A DNA stretch of 64,000 nt from Paracentrotus lividus. Lineage: Eukaryota; Echinodermata; Echinoidea; Camarodonta; Echinidae. Below, piece by piece: positions 23,951 through 36,019 of this stretch. The translations under genes and the position numbers were made by a program. Numbering within the stretch: position 1 is the first letter of the stretch; each line of letters starts with the position of its first letter. The DNA is taken from positions 8,611,509 through 8,675,508 of the forward strand of contig CALNVZ010003435.1 of the NCBI GenBank assembly GCA_940671915.1, given 5' to 3'. Below the pieces are notes generated by a model that saw only the letters and a list, made by a program, of their open reading frames with translations, ran no database searches and was not told the origin of the DNA.

Positions 23951-25369
23951 GGGATTGGTGAGGATGATTGGACGAGGAAGAAGGAGAGAGGCCGAGGGGA
24001 GGAGGGAGAGGAGGGAATTGTGTAAATAAATGTACATATCTTGTTTGTAAATATAATTTGAGGGTCAAGTTGTGTCCTTTTAAAAAAATGTTGTTTCAAA
24101 ATAACTTGGTATACACTTGGTGGTATCAAATAGCGAAACAGATAATATACCCATACATATAGACTGGGAAAAGGAGAGAGAGGGAGTGGTAAAATGATTG
24201 TATGTTGATCAATAAAAGAAAAATCACATTTCAATGGAGCGAGGTGATAATAAGGAAGGAGAGAGCTAGAGGATGAGAGATACATGTAGACATCAAGCGA
24301 AATGAGAGAGAAATGGAAATAAAGCTGATAAGTCGAAACGAGTTGTGGTCAGAGACTGACAAGACATTTTCTAAAGATTAAGATAAACTTTTTTTCAAAT
24401 AAAGCTATTTGAGAGAGCAATAAAACAGAGTAATTTGTAAAGGGGACAAATTTGGTTTCATACTTATATTTTCTATATATTTCTATATAGATAGGACATA
24501 TCTCCCTCCCCCCCCCCCTTTCTCTCTCTCTCTGTCACTGTCTCTCTCTCTTTCTCTCCTTCACTTCTTTCCTCCTCTCTCCTCTTTCTCTCTCTTTGCT
24601 TTCATATTTATCCATGATGTACAAACAAATTTATCCATTTTAAACCTCAACAATAATTTTTTTTCCTGTATTTTTAAGTATATATGATTGCTTCCAATAA
24701 AAGAAAGGCCATTCAGTTATCCATGATTCATATCACAAAATAGATTGAAGTGTACACTGATTTTGAATACATCAATAACCAGTCAAAAGAAAGAAAGGTC
24801 TACAATCGTTAGTTTTTAATATTTTATAAATCCATTATCCATTTTTATACCACAAACATACATATTACATTTATGTAAAGATAATCTAAATAACTTGGAA
24901 TAATAAGCCAAGGGAGAATGTTCTTATATTCTGATGATAGCAAGTACTCCACAGGTTGGATTGAGAAGCTTGATGAGATCTTAGACAGGCTTACACATTA
25001 AGATGACACACTATTTAAATAATGATAAATGCACAGAGCTAATTAAAAGTAAGCCTGGTCCTTTGACAAACTTAATTCTGCTGGAACAGTTGCCTGTACT
25101 TAGAACCTGCTTAACAATATAATTGATGTGGAATAAAGAATTAAAAAAGACTTTGTAAAAAAAAAAGAAGATCCCAGAGCTTTTAAAATCACCAACAAAA
25201 AAAAGGGGAGAAAAGCAAGTTTTGATGGGCATTTACGGTTTGTGGTGAGATGATACGGGTACACATAGACTTACTGATAGATAATTGAACTGAAATGAGC
25301 TTTCAGAGGCATGTCTTAACCTTAGGGATCATCTTCATTCATGATTCTGTAAGATCTTTTATCCTAATC
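23951..25369. other. Intergenic stretch downstream of the 22-24 kb gene
   Basis: Purine-rich repeats occur at 23940-24010 and 24170-24320, and a C/CT-rich simple tract at 24505-24600. AATAAA-like words at about 24211 and 24320 could end the upstream gene. A short plus-strand frame at about 24920-25000 lacks splice support. No gene is called. Confidence 0.45.
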
Positions 25370-25515
25370 CTAATTAGCATAACTATATAACTTCTTGACT
25401 TGTAGAGAGGAATGCCTTGGTTGAGTATCTGAAAGGACATCATCCGAATAGATGAGCGGTGGTGAAGAAGGTTCCCAGAATGTTGGTCCATGACAGCACT
25501 TTTCTAATAGTCTAC
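25370..25515 (-). CDS. Possible terminal exon of an unrecognised minus-strand gene
   Basis: A strong acceptor (CTCAATATTCTGCAG) is followed by an open frame of about 48 codons (RLLEKCCHGPTFWEP ... VKKLYSYAN) ending at the TAG at 25370-25372. It lies downstream of the DAD1 polyadenylation signal on the same strand, so it is unlikely to be DAD1 coding sequence. Upstream exons were not found. It could be an alternative 3' exon, a small nested gene or chance. Confidence 0.28.
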
Positions 25516-25916
25516 CTGCAGAATATTGAGCATAAAGTGAAGAAAAAAAAGGTGTCATGTTAGAAAAAAAAAATGTATACAGCAGAAATTATGGGAGGTT
25601 GTAATACAATGTACATCTTGGCAATGAAGGATAACAAAAATGAAACAAAAATAACACCAAGAATTAAATGTACCGTGAAGTTTACTATATTCAAATGATC
25701 ATTTGAAATACTGTATACTTTATAAGCCAAAAAGTCTTGCACGTATGTATATTTTTACCAAATTCTGAAAAGGTGGGAAATGTAAAGGAGACAAGTAAAA
25801 AAATCTTTGTGGGTTTGGTTTTAAAAATACTACATGTTCACTTCACAAATAACTTTTTAGGCAATTGATCCCCCTTATGGAATAATAAACTTCAAGAGAC
25901 AAGACATATGTTAATA

Positions 25917-25922
25917 TTTATT
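25917..25922 (-). other. DAD1 polyadenylation signal
   Basis: A minus-strand AATAAA (TTTATT on the plus strand) lies 77 bases downstream of the DAD1 stop codon, a typical distance for a short 3'UTR. Confidence 0.6.
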
Positions 25923-25998
25923 AGCATATAAATTATATAAAAGAAATGAAATATACCTCTAAAGAAACTCTAATACTGAAGTTGTCCCTATGAAGGTT

Positions 25999-26128
25999 CT
26001 AACCAATGAAGTTCATGACGACTAGATGAAGAATCACACTAGCAAAGATAAAATCTGCAAAGGCACGTTCTTGATGATATTCCCTGAAAACTGGATTATT
26101 TGCAGGTTTACTTGCAATCTGAGACACA
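25999..26128 (-). CDS. DAD1: DAD1 exon 2 (oligosaccharyltransferase subunit), one-base frame break
   Basis: The acceptor (CTTTTTACAG) ends at 26129. Exon 1 ends in phase 1 with G, so the join reads GTG TGT CTC AGA, giving VCLRLQVN. The frame then breaks near 26104, in the C-run after GTAAAC, and the familiar C-terminus [20 protein letters not shown] ... [10 protein letters not shown] follows in another frame up to the TAG at 25999-26001. Adding one base gives 113 residues, the usual DAD1 length. DAD1 is a small membrane subunit of the ER oligosaccharyltransferase complex that transfers N-glycans to nascent proteins. Because everything else is conserved, I think the break is a sequence error in a homopolymer, not a dead gene. 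Confidence 0.93.
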
Positions 26129-27788
26129 CTGTAAAAAGATAAAGAGGACATGAAATTTATTTTAATAATCGGTCCATGTTAAAGAAACACAATTTGAATG
26201 ATCTTTAGTATTTTTCCTAATTTTTTTTTTTTTTTTTTAACCTTTCACCTGTGGTGCAGACACTACAGTTAACAGGTCTGAAGTTCAAAATACATTCTTT
26301 TCAAAATTTTGCATAGATTAGGCTGTTTTGACACAGAAAAAATTTTGACAGCAGGTCATAGCAACACCATCCAAAATTTATAACCGTTTTAATAATAACG
26401 ACATTAAGAGCACGAATGAACTCGAATTCAGTCATAATACAGTTCGGCACCGCTAACACTAACAGCAAAGCTCTGTCGGCACTGTGGCAACAAAAAAAAA
26501 ATTTTTTTGGGGGGGGGATAAAAATAAAATGCAATCCCCCCCCCCCCCCACAAAAAAAAAACAAAAAAAAAGAGAAGGGAAGACCAAAGAGATAAGATTA
26601 CTATAATCATGTTAAATTTAAAATTGGTGAAAATGAGAAAAAAGATACCTATATGAGTGGCCAAACACCCTATCAAGAAAAAAAATTGAAAAAAAAAAAA
26701 AAAAATTGGTCATTTCACGCAAAAAAAGTTGATTTTCTCTCCCCTTTTTGTACCCGAACATCTTAATTGGAAAACTTAATTAGACAGATTAATCAGCCGT
26801 TAATTGGCGCGCGTGTGTAGGCGTTAGAGACTAGCCTTCGCTGCAGACTCTCATCACAGCTTGCAAGCGAAGAGAGTGCAGCGCGGCAGTGGCTGAAACG
26901 CGGCGGCTGTGCATGGAGCGCCGGGCGGCGCGGGGGGCGGATAGGTGTCGCGCTGTTCGCGTTGTGTTTGGTTGGCTCGCGGTAGATAGAAAGGAACCCG
27001 AGACGGAGACAAGACAAGTGCAAATATTTATTATTCAAATCATCCGAAAATAATACTGAAAAAAATAAATAAATAAAAATAACACATTTCAAGAAAATAA
27101 TGAATTCAAACCTGGCCTGTCCTTTTGTTTTCACAACACCAATCATCCTGCTTCACTGCTTGCAGCGCCGAGATGCTCTAGTCTTGCATATCGAGAAGCT
27201 CTGTGATCTTGCGCCAGTGCAGCCCATCGCCCGGCTGGCGGCGCGGCTGCGTCCGCGTTCGCAGGAAACAAACTACATTATGGCTGTTTCATTTAACTTA
27301 TATTTTATTTTTTTCTTCTTTCCCCCTTGCCAGTGTCCAAAGTGCTTAGTGACTCTCTTAGTTCTATGCGGTTGTAAGTATGTAAACTGGAAATAAGCTG
27401 GATTGCATTTTTTTTTTGTGAAGGTGCACAGGGATTTAAATTTAATTTCATAAATCTATTTTAGTTTTTAAAAAAATGATATAAAAAAATAAAAATTAGA
27501 TGAAAAATATATATTTGTTCCATTCTTCTTTGAATGAAGTCTGGAGGTATTGATATTTGTTGTTGATATAAGAGAAAAAACAAACAACAACAAATCTGTA
27601 ATAAACCTGTTATATTTTCTTTCTCCCCCCTCCCCCTCTCTTTCCTCTCTCTTTCTCCTCCTCTACCACCCCTGCAGGTGACTGTTTGAGGCAAGACTGA
27701 AGACCCAAACCACCTGAGCGGCCAGGTCAAGAAATCTTGGCGAAAAATTTTAGAAAAAAGAAAAAAAAAAAAAAAAGAGGAAAAAAAA

Positions 27789-27822
<34 letters not shown>

Positions 27823-27824
27823 TA

Positions 27825-27862
<38 letters not shown>

Positions 27863-27896
27863 TATTTTTTTTATATATATACCTCTCTCTCTCTCT

Positions 27897-27973
<77 letters not shown>

Positions 27974-28262
27974 TATTATCTACAAAATTGTCTTTGGATG
28001 CGTATTTTCTTCGCGCATCCCTCTATCTTCAGCGCGATGATTCTTTTGAAAGGTAGAGTTTCACAATCCGTCTGCTCATGAACAGTCGTTGTTTTTTCGT
28101 CTGTTTCAGAAACCGATTTTGAATACATCTTTTTGTCACACCATGAGCCCACGACGAAGAGTGTGACTTCGCCTTTCAATTTGAGAAGCTATGCTCCTAT
28201 TATAAAATCTATGATTTTATGTTTTGGCATTCTTCTTTATCAACTGTGTTATTCAATCATAT

Positions 28263-28313
<51 letters not shown>

Positions 28314-29849
28314 GGTCTATATATTATTATATATATATAATATATTTCCTTACATCCTAAACTATTTGTTGTCAAGATGGGGAAATAAGAGGAGAGAAGA
28401 TTGGAAGTGATTCAGTGATTCGGGGGCGGGGGGGGGGGGTGAGAAAGAATGTGTGTTAAAGTGATGTGAAAGAAAAAGAGAACGGAGGAGGGCAGGAAGT
28501 ACGTGGTCGTCCAGATTTCATAAGGGGGGGGGAATGAATATTTTTTTTTCGGAGGGGGGGGGCTGGCGGGATCCACATCTGACAGGGTTTGTAGCTTCAT
28601 TCAAGTTGGCTTGGCAGTAGATCTTGTTAGAGTAATACCAGCTGAGGGAGAGAGAGAGAGAGAGAGAGAAACAGATAAAACATCCTTGGTATTAACTAAT
28701 AAATTTTTATTTTTAAATTAACGATTTTTAAAATTTCATTTATATAAAAAGAGACACAATGCAAATTAACCGCCCCCCGCCCCCCCCAAAAAAAAAAAAA
28801 AAAATGAAGGAGCATCCACCTTTTATTACTTCAAAAGAGGAACATAATTATTTTTTTTCATTCAATTTATTTCAATATTTTTTTAGAGGAAGAATAAATC
28901 CCACCCCCCCCCCCCAAAAAAAAAAAAAAAAAAAAAAAAAAAAACACTCTCACAACCGCCCCTGCCCGAGCCCTTAACTAAACAAAGTTTCCATTTTATA
29001 TTTAAAATTAATCTATGCTAACAACACTATATTTAATAATTAACACCAAACCGGGTTATGCTAGATTGACGAGACTAATAATCCGCTTAATAATTAAGAA
29101 CGTGTGTTGTAGCAACGGCCGTGTCATCAACACACAAACCGCATAGCAACACGCACTGAGACATCCACCTAATTTGCTCAAAACATGAAAACCCATCTCG
29201 GAAGGTCCATTGGAGGTTAAAATTCCTCTTGGGGCATACGTGTCTCGCCACAAACTCTGTTTAAAAAATCCAAAACTATTTCAAATCTTGAATGAATCCA
29301 TTTTGGAGACTGCAGAATTGTGGAACAAGCTTAAAATATACATTTGTCCAAAGTCGGCAAAAAGAGCAAAAAATTGACTTTGAAGGTGAAAGTTGGTGAG
29401 AATTCATCTTTCCGAATGTGACTGCATATCGCAAGGCAGCTGAGATGAGCTGTAAGTAGTTCCTTATGTTTTCAATACCCAATTATAATATATGTAGGAC
29501 GAATCACTTTATAGCAAAATGGATATCCATCCACCCCTTGTAAATTTCCATGGCAGCTGACTAGCATACAAAAGCTGCGCACGCACGTACAAATATGATG
29601 TACGTTCGAGCGGGAACAAAGTACAAATCGAGCGCGCCATCTAGTGCTGAGTGACCATAGCTAATAAGATTAAGAAAATATATTATAGTCATCAACAGAA
29701 ACAGGCATCATCACCATGATCATATTCGTAACATATTAGATCTACATGTGCTTCATGTTTTATAACATTAAAAGATGCGTTAATCAAAACTAAAACCCAA
29801 GGCTCGAGCTTTCAACGGCCATTCAACTTGTACCCTCCCCCGAACTCAC
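26129..29849 (-). other. DAD1 intron 1 (3.7 kb) with simple repeats
   Basis: The intron is bounded by donor GTGAGT and acceptor TTTACAG. It contains G/C and A homopolymers at 26497-26572. A GC- and CpG-rich segment at 26800-26995 is followed by a second GC-rich patch at 27160-27265. There is a poly-A tract followed by a (TA)n block at 27755-27978, TA and GA repeats at 28262-28313, and C/A homopolymers at 28770-28945. A CpG-rich island inside an AT-rich intron could be an alternative promoter or an inserted element. Confidence 0.6.
27755..27980 (+). repeat. Poly-A and (TA)n microsatellite block
   Basis: About 50 bases of A-rich sequence are followed by about 170 bases of TA repeats with a short CT patch. 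The reading frames here encode only Lys, Ile and Tyr runs. Confidence 0.9.
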
Positions 29850-30060
29850 CGGCGAGCACGAAGGATCCTACGCTGGAGATGAACCCGGAGAGGAACGAGT
29901 TGAAGGGGAAAGTTCCAACAAGAGCGCAGTACACAAATTGCACCACACCAGTCAAGAGGATATACGTGAGGTATGCATCAATTATTTTCAGCTTCTGTGG
30001 CGTTCTGGTCGTGTACTCATCATAAAATTTGTTGATCACGGTAAACAGATTTACAGACAT
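29850..30060 (-). CDS. DAD1: DAD1 exon 1
   Basis: The ATG at 30060 opens 70 codons plus one base, ending GCC G/GTGAGT at 29850. The peptide starts [20 protein letters not shown] and contains [20 protein letters not shown] and [20 protein letters not shown]. These are the hallmark hydrophobic segments and the [12 protein letters not shown] signature of DAD1 (yeast Ost2). DAD1 has three short membrane segments and acts in the ER membrane within the oligosaccharyltransferase complex. This exon is intact and joins exon 2 (26128-25999) in phase. Beyond the donor the open frame continues into intron sequence ([10 protein letters not shown]), which is not protein. Confidence 0.96.
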
Positions 30061-30660
30061 TTTGTGAAATATTTAGGGTCACAACAGCAGAAAACAATAC
30101 AGCACGATACGCTACGTGTCGGTCAGAGAGGAAGTTGTTTGTTTTCTGGGTCTGATGGGAAGGATTGTTACAGCAAATATTAGTTGTCATATAATTAAGA
30201 ATATGTCATTTTTTTTTCATATAATGAAACAAAATATATCAATTTGAAAGAATTAAATATATATATATATTTTTTTGAGATAAAAATTGTTTTCAAATGT
30301 TCAAATGTAATAATTTATATGTAATATTAATGAAAGAGCCTACAAATAGCGTCTGCTAAGGTCATACTGGACCTCAGCTGCTCGGGTCACGCGCGATCAT
30401 CATATCATCACACGCTACAGCTCCACGCTACCGTACCCGGTACCCACCCGGTTAGTCCTCCACACAGACGTGACATTCCCTCTAGCTCTCCGCTTGCTCG
30501 AGCTCGTTGGAACCTAAAAGTAAACTGAGCTGCTCTCAGTGACTGACTGTGCTGAGAGAGCTAGAGCTAGAGCGAACCAATGAGTGCACTGCTTGTTTTA
30601 AACTGTTAGAACGAGTTAATTGAAGAGGAAAGTTCCGACAAGAGCTGCGACCTGAGCTGC
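30061..30660 (-). promoter_or_regulatory. DAD1 upstream region (5'UTR/promoter)
   Basis: The sequence upstream of the DAD1 ATG becomes GC-richer at about 30345-30560, with repeated AGCTC/GAGCT words. It also holds a degraded 40-base copy of DAD1 exon 1 at about 30608-30650. I see no TATA box at a convincing position. The promoter assignment rests on position only. Confidence 0.3.
30608..30650 (-). pseudogene. Short DAD1 exon-1 fragment
   Basis: 30608-30650 aligns with DAD1 exon 1 at about 29892-29927. GAACGAGTT, a GAAG.GGAAAGTTCC block and ACAAGAGC are shared, with one four-base insertion and few mismatches. It corresponds to the codons for [11 protein letters not shown] and looks like a small local duplication remnant. 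Confidence 0.5.
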
Positions 30661-31729
30661 AGCTGCGTGAGTTATCACATTAGGTAAGCAAATGGAATTA
30701 TTTTAGCATGTCTGCAACAAATTTGCGAACTTCTGAGTGAGTTCTTCTGTCGACTGTCGTGACGGTGAAATAATCCTTAATAAGAATGAGATTGAAATCA
30801 AAACAGAGAAGTGTTTTCAAAGTGAAATTATTAATTTCTCAATATTAAATACCGGTATATCTAATGTTTGTCAATAAAAACGCCTTAATTTGGAATTGTG
30901 TATTATATAGCCATATGTAAGCTTTCGTTTTGGCTATTTCATTTGTTCGGTCCGGTCTAGGACTTTTAAGAGGCTTTGCAACCAAGAAATAGCATGGGGT
31001 TTAGAACCTTGTACCCAATTGACAGAAGAGCTAGCTGGTATAAATCCCACCTTAGTTTGTATTATAATGTTTTTTAATTTGTAAAAAGCATATCTCAATG
31101 ACAAAATACAATCTTTAAAGAGATCACTGTGAAAAAAATGTGCCCTGAAAATCATTATAAATTCTGTTAATACAATCATAGAGGAATGATTTTCATGAGT
31201 ATAATTCAGGGTCTCAGGAGTACTGTATATTATTAAATATTTGCACTGGTTTACTTTTCCAAATTTTTACGACTGTTAAGCCAAATGCGAAAATAATTAT
31301 GTCGTATACAGTAATTTACACCTCATAAAGGATATCTGTATACTAGTATGAGCTAGATGTTTTACAAACCTGCTCTCTAACTTAAAAGACTTCCTTAGGG
31401 CAACTAAATGAAAATAATAAATCATCTTAATGTTCTTATTTTTTTTTTTTATGTTACTGAACAATTATCAAAAGATATGCTCGCCTACCTCTTTTATCTT
31501 CCCAATGGAAGACAATAGATTATGTTGATATATATGAAATATGCCTGTCAATAAAATTTGTCACTTAGTTACAATTTATGATTGTACAAGAAGTTTTTTT
31601 TTGTTATTTATCGACTTTTTGTATGAAATTCCTAGTTACAGACTTGACTTTGGGGGTTAGGCGTTAACCCTTGGACCTTCGGTTCGCCAAACCGTTGAAC
31701 CGCCACAAGTATGGAGTAAACCCACTTTG

Positions 31730-32090
31730 ACTATAAATGCCGTTTGGTTCATCCACATTGCTTCTAATTCCCTTTCGTCTACTCCTCGCTCACTCCTTAT
31801 TTACCATTTTTGTCTAATTCCCATTGTGGATTATGTCCATTTGACTTAAGTTTCCCACTTTGGTCTAACACCACTTGGTCCATTCTGTAACAAACTGGTA
31901 ATAATCCAAGTATTCACTTCCGAATTAGATGAAAAAGCAATTTAGACCAAATGAAATTTTAGAACAAAAATTTTTAAGGACCAAGGGAAATTAGACCAAT
32001 TGGGTAACTACTAGGTTTAAGCCATGTGGCATTAGAAAAATCAGAGAATTGACAACTGATGCTGTAGACCAAGTGGATTATAAACCATAA
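31730..32090 (+). repeat. TTAGACCAA / TTTGGTCTAAT short-period repeat
   Basis: Irregular 13-20 bp units of the type ATTAGACCAAATGG, in both orientations. Related blocks occur at 42590-42960 (the arm-2 partner) and independently at 49325-49735 in DHRS4 intron 5, so this is a dispersed family. Confidence 0.75.
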
Positions 32091-32558
32091 AGTCTTGTTA
32101 AACAGAATACTTGATACTTTGGACAAATTGGGATTGGGTAAACTACCTTGCTATTGATTGAAAGCTCATGGTATCTGTGCTTGTTATAATGCCGGCATGC
32201 GACTGTGTTATAGGAGAAGCCAGGTTGTAAGGCCTCTGCTCAATATGGCAAATAGCGACCATAGATTATTTTTCTAAAAGGTCAGAATAACGTTCAGGAA
32301 TAATTTTATTCTCCAAATTTTGATTAGTTAATTTTTGGTGGATGGGAATACTTTCCAAACAATGTAGGCTACAGCCTATTGTAAAAATTTGCCCACACTT
32401 AAAGAAATTTCATGTAGAATCTTACATGTATTTTGCAAATGCAATACCTAAATAATTATCCCTAATCCCTTACGTCGCTAAAAAAAGTTTTGCCTCAGTA
32501 TCATACCTATATTAACGCTGTGCCTACTATACATATAAATATTTAATGACAGTCTCTG

Positions 32559-33049
32559 CTACCTTAACATCACCCTCTTTCTTACCTCTCTGTCTTAACT
32601 TCCTCCAACTTCTTTCATCACCTCACCAGATTCTCATGACTTCTCTGCATACGCATCCAGAACTTCTGAACAACTCTTTCCGTGTTGGATGCGAGCCTAG
32701 AAATGCCCTCTCCATACAACAGATCACACCCCTTATCCTGCCCACATGTGCGGTCTGACTTGAGCTCCAAAATCGATCATGATCAGGCAAGAATCCTCTA
32801 AGGTTGACGTAGCATTCATGTTTGATGTCGTTAGATCCCATGAATTGAGTTGTCGGACAGGCCGTGCATGGATGCCAAGGGGTTCCGATTTTTGGAGGCG
32901 AGAGACGTTAGTTCTTTCATCATCGTCAGTGGTCCAGAGTCCTGAACTGCCTGGATGTATTCCCTGACAGTGGAGGAATCTTCGATGTACTCCATGTGGA
33001 TGGAATTAGTTTTGTTGTCCACAAAAGTTAACCACAGGTGTACTGATTC
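32559..33049 (-). CDS. TP53RK: TP53RK (Bud32/PRPK kinase) exon 2, left-arm copy with frame errors
   Basis: The acceptor (AAATCTTCAG) ends at 33050 and the stop TAG is at 32559-32561. The exon is on the same strand as exon 1 (37405-37164) and downstream of it, so it forms the natural gene with a 4.1-kb intron. The start reads GISTPVV, then NKTNSIHMEYIEDS, but single-base indels scramble the middle: the ..DSG/ATDDDE junction, the HGD catalytic loop and the segment after HGI. The inverted copy at 41665-42147 preserves those parts. TP53RK is the kinase/ATPase subunit of the KEOPS complex, which makes t6A in tRNAs. The pattern suggests an unpolished read of a working gene, but a pseudogenised copy cannot be excluded. 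Confidence 0.85.
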
Positions 33050-33484
33050 CTGAAGATTTAAAAAGAGGAAGATGGAATTTAACTGTTGCTATTGCATCTT
33101 TGCCCTTCCCATAGCTTTTTCAAGATAGGAAGCACAATTTGTTGATTCAGAGAGAATAAAACAGGCTTTCATTTCATTTTCCATGAAAAAATTACAGCAA
33201 TTTTAATTTTTCAAAATTTCTCCTTTATCTCCTTGAATGTTAGAGGCGCACTGGTATCTTATCACTGTTTTTTTTCTTCCCTTTTTTCTTCACTTAGCTC
33301 AGATGCTCGATTAGAGGACCACAAAAGCCTCGTCTTAAGAAAACATATACCCCCTAAATAAATTGTAATTTGTTGTTGAACTTCATAATGGTCAGGTTTA
33401 AATTTTCGCTTGTATATATATATAGCTTCAAGCCCGTAACCAGGGGGGGGGGTGGGTTTAACATGGCGGGTTCGAATGAACCCC

Positions 33485-33522
<38 letters not shown>

Positions 33523-34164
33523 CAGGCGAGCAAGGCCGTCGCTTGACCCAAAAAAAAAAAAAAAATTAAAACCCCACTCTTTTTGGCAGAAAATGCCAGT
33601 CAGATATTGAATAGAATATACAAAAAAGGAAAGATTAAAAACACTTTCTTTCAATCCTCCTACTGAAATTATTTCGCTCGCGCTTCGCGCTCGCATTTTC
33701 TTATTTGGGGATGATAATTTATGTTTTCGAAAAAAATACGCAGGAATTACATTTAAACCATTTTTGCAGGAATGTTTTCGTTTGCATTTGTGTTCTATTT
33801 TTGTATTTTAAATGATGTTATCTATCAATGTTAGGAATGATATAACAGAACAGAAATTAAGGCCTAGTGGCAGAGGCGGGGAACGGGGGGGGGGGGGGGG
33901 GGGGGGGGAGGGGGCAGGAGGCCAGGCACGCAGTGCACCCACTTTTTCATCCACCCTAAAGTGCCCTTATTCATGACAAAAAGTGTCCCTTTTCTAAAGC
34001 TTAAAAAAGTGTCATCATTTATACTAAAAAAGAAGCATTTCACAGTTTTGAAAATCCCGTGGACAATTTACGTTAAAAAAGGGGCACTTTTAATACTAAA
34101 AAGGGCCCCTTTTACTCCATATGTCTTTAAAAACCCCTAATTTTCGGCTCGCGGATACTAAATA

Positions 34165-34415
34165 GGCCGTATCAGGACATCCCCCGTAGGACAACTCCCC
34201 CGGGAGACAACTCCGAGACAGCTCCCCGGAGGACAACCTCCCCGGGGACAACTCCCCCGGAGGGTCAACTCCCGCTCCGAGGAAACCCCCGTGAGCAACT
34301 CCCCCGGAGGACAACTTCCCCGCCAGGACAATCTCCCCCCGTTCAGGACAACTCCCCCGCAGGACATCTCCCTCTCGAGGACACTCCCCCGCAGACTCTC
34401 CCCCGGAGGACAATT
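34165..34415 (-). repeat. GTTGTCCTCCGGGGGA minisatellite, array A
   Basis: About fifteen imperfect 16-bp units read on the minus strand. The reverse-orientation partner array lies at 35315-35608 in the same arm. Long Gly/Pro/Cys-rich frames across it come from the repeat. Confidence 0.9.
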
Positions 34416-35314
34416 ATACAAAATACATGTACATAATTTGGTCAAAGGGTTTGTTTGTTTGCTTTGGCTTGTTTCGGCAAATGTTTTAGGAATTATAATG
34501 TTTCATTGGATATGTTGACGGAAATATTGAAAAATTGGTATATGCCTAGATGTTTTTAGGTTCCGTCTACTTCTGGAGATATTTTCATACCAACAATAGT
34601 TGCAATAACACCCTACTTATAGCGAAAACACACGGCATGAATGCAAAGCTGTGCAAGCTGTCATACTTATGACACCACCATTTAGATATGAATATCGGTT
34701 TGTTTGGATTAATGTAAAACAATTGTCTGTAAATTTTTAACCAATGACAATGATTGTTGACATTATTTCCTTGTAAAACTGCAAACAAGTGATGATGTTT
34801 GAATTGAATTTTTTGAATTTCTTTTGATAAATAAAAATTGTTCTCTTTAACTTTTTGCCCATTCTATTTGTTTATGGTGTGTATTAATTATTAATTAAAG
34901 CTTTATCGTGGCTCACCCCCCCCCCCTTGCTGAAGACGACTAAGAAGAAACGTAGGCCGACTCGCCCTTCATGCTCTTTTTCTACTCCTGTAGCTTTCAA
35001 TTTAAGCTCCCCTTTAGCATCCTTCCTTTTTTCAACATTTCTTTTATGTCTTGCATTTTCATTAATTTCCTTTTCTGAGGTCACATTTCTTTTGGGGTAC
35101 CTTGAATCTGCAAAACTAAACAACCTTTTGAGGGAAGGAGTAGCCATTCATAGATTGGAAGGGGTGGTTCCAATGGATGATTAGCAATTAACAACCATTT
35201 CCCATCCCCGCTTGTCATTACAGAAGGGTTACTCATGCAAAAGTTATGTAATAATTGTAACAGAAAGAAAAACCAAGGGTTAGTATAAAATCAATATATG
35301 TAAAGCATTTAAAG

Positions 35315-35608
35315 TGAGGGGAGATGTCCTCCGGGTTGTCCTTGGGGGGACCTGTCCTCCGGGGGAGATGTCCTGCGGGGATTGTCCTGCGGGGGGTTGT
35401 CCTCCGGGGGAGTTGTCCTGCGGGGGAGTTGTCCTCCGGGGAGTTGTCCTCCGGTGGGAGTTGTCCTCCGGGGGAGTGTCCTCCGGGGAGATGTCCTGCG
35501 GGGGAGTTGTCCTGCGGGAGGAGCGTCTCTGGGGGAGTTGTCTCCGGGGAGCTGTCCTCCGGGGAGTTGTCCCGGGAGTTGTCCTCCGGGGGAGATGTCC
35601 TAGAACCT
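35315..35608 (+). repeat. GTTGTCCTCCGGGGGA minisatellite, array B
   Basis: About eighteen imperfect 16-bp units in plus orientation, with TGCGG/TCCGG and GATGTCC/GTTGTCC variants. It is paired with the inverted array at 39128-39420. Confidence 0.9.
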
Positions 35609-36019
35609 AAATAGGGTCCATAATGCACAATAAACTAAATTTTGAGCTCAAAGTTTTCTATCGCGCTTGAGGATATTGGGGTCTTACAGAGGCAGTGGAA
35701 CCGGAGTCAGGTGCGCACAGTGCACCACTTTTTCATGCACTCTAAAAGTGCCCCTTTTCTTAGCTAAAAATGCCCTTTTTATACTAAAAAGAAGCCTTTC
35801 ATACTCTTTAAAAGTCTCATGGAAATAATGTTTCTTAAAAAGTATCACTTACAATTCTAAAAAGTGCTCCTTTCTTTACTTCATATGTCTTTTAACACCC
35901 TTCCTGCTCGCGTCACTATGCACCTCGCACTGTAAAATTAACAAACAATAAGTATTAAAAAAAGGTTGGACCCAGTTGCTCTCTGCAGGAGACAAACCTT
36001 TTCAAAAAGAATTTGTATC

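Larger units (their letters stand above)
30872..35946 (+). repeat. Left arm of large inverted duplication 2
   Basis: This is the reverse complement of 38786-43795. Landmarks that pair are the TP53RK exon 2 copies (32559-33049 with 41665-42147), two minisatellite arrays (34165-34415 with 40336-40572; 35315-35608 with 39128-39420), the long C/G runs (33481-33520 with 41209-41243), and the TTAGACCAA-rich repeats. Divergence is mainly small indels. The spacer 35947-38760 is not duplicated. Confidence 0.92.

Noticed and set aside
25370-25515. DAD1 extension through a further 3' exon
   Set aside because: DAD1 already ends at its normal C-terminus with a polyadenylation signal 77 bases later, so this exon is listed separately at low confidence.
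27678-27725. Possible plus-strand exon after a strong polypyrimidine tract and CTGCAG
   Set aside because: Only 48 bases, antisense to DAD1, with no compatible exon either side.
27976-28179. 67-codon minus-strand frame in the DAD1 intron (KGEVTLFVVGSWCDKK...)
   Set aside because: Protein-like composition but no acceptor, donor or neighbouring exon could be tied to it; kept only as a possible exon of an unknown nested gene.
34884-35184. Basic minus-strand frame (RHKRNVEKRKDAKGEL...) and its plus-strand shadow
   Set aside because: The inverted copy at 39560-39830 does not keep the frame, so coding conservation is not supported.
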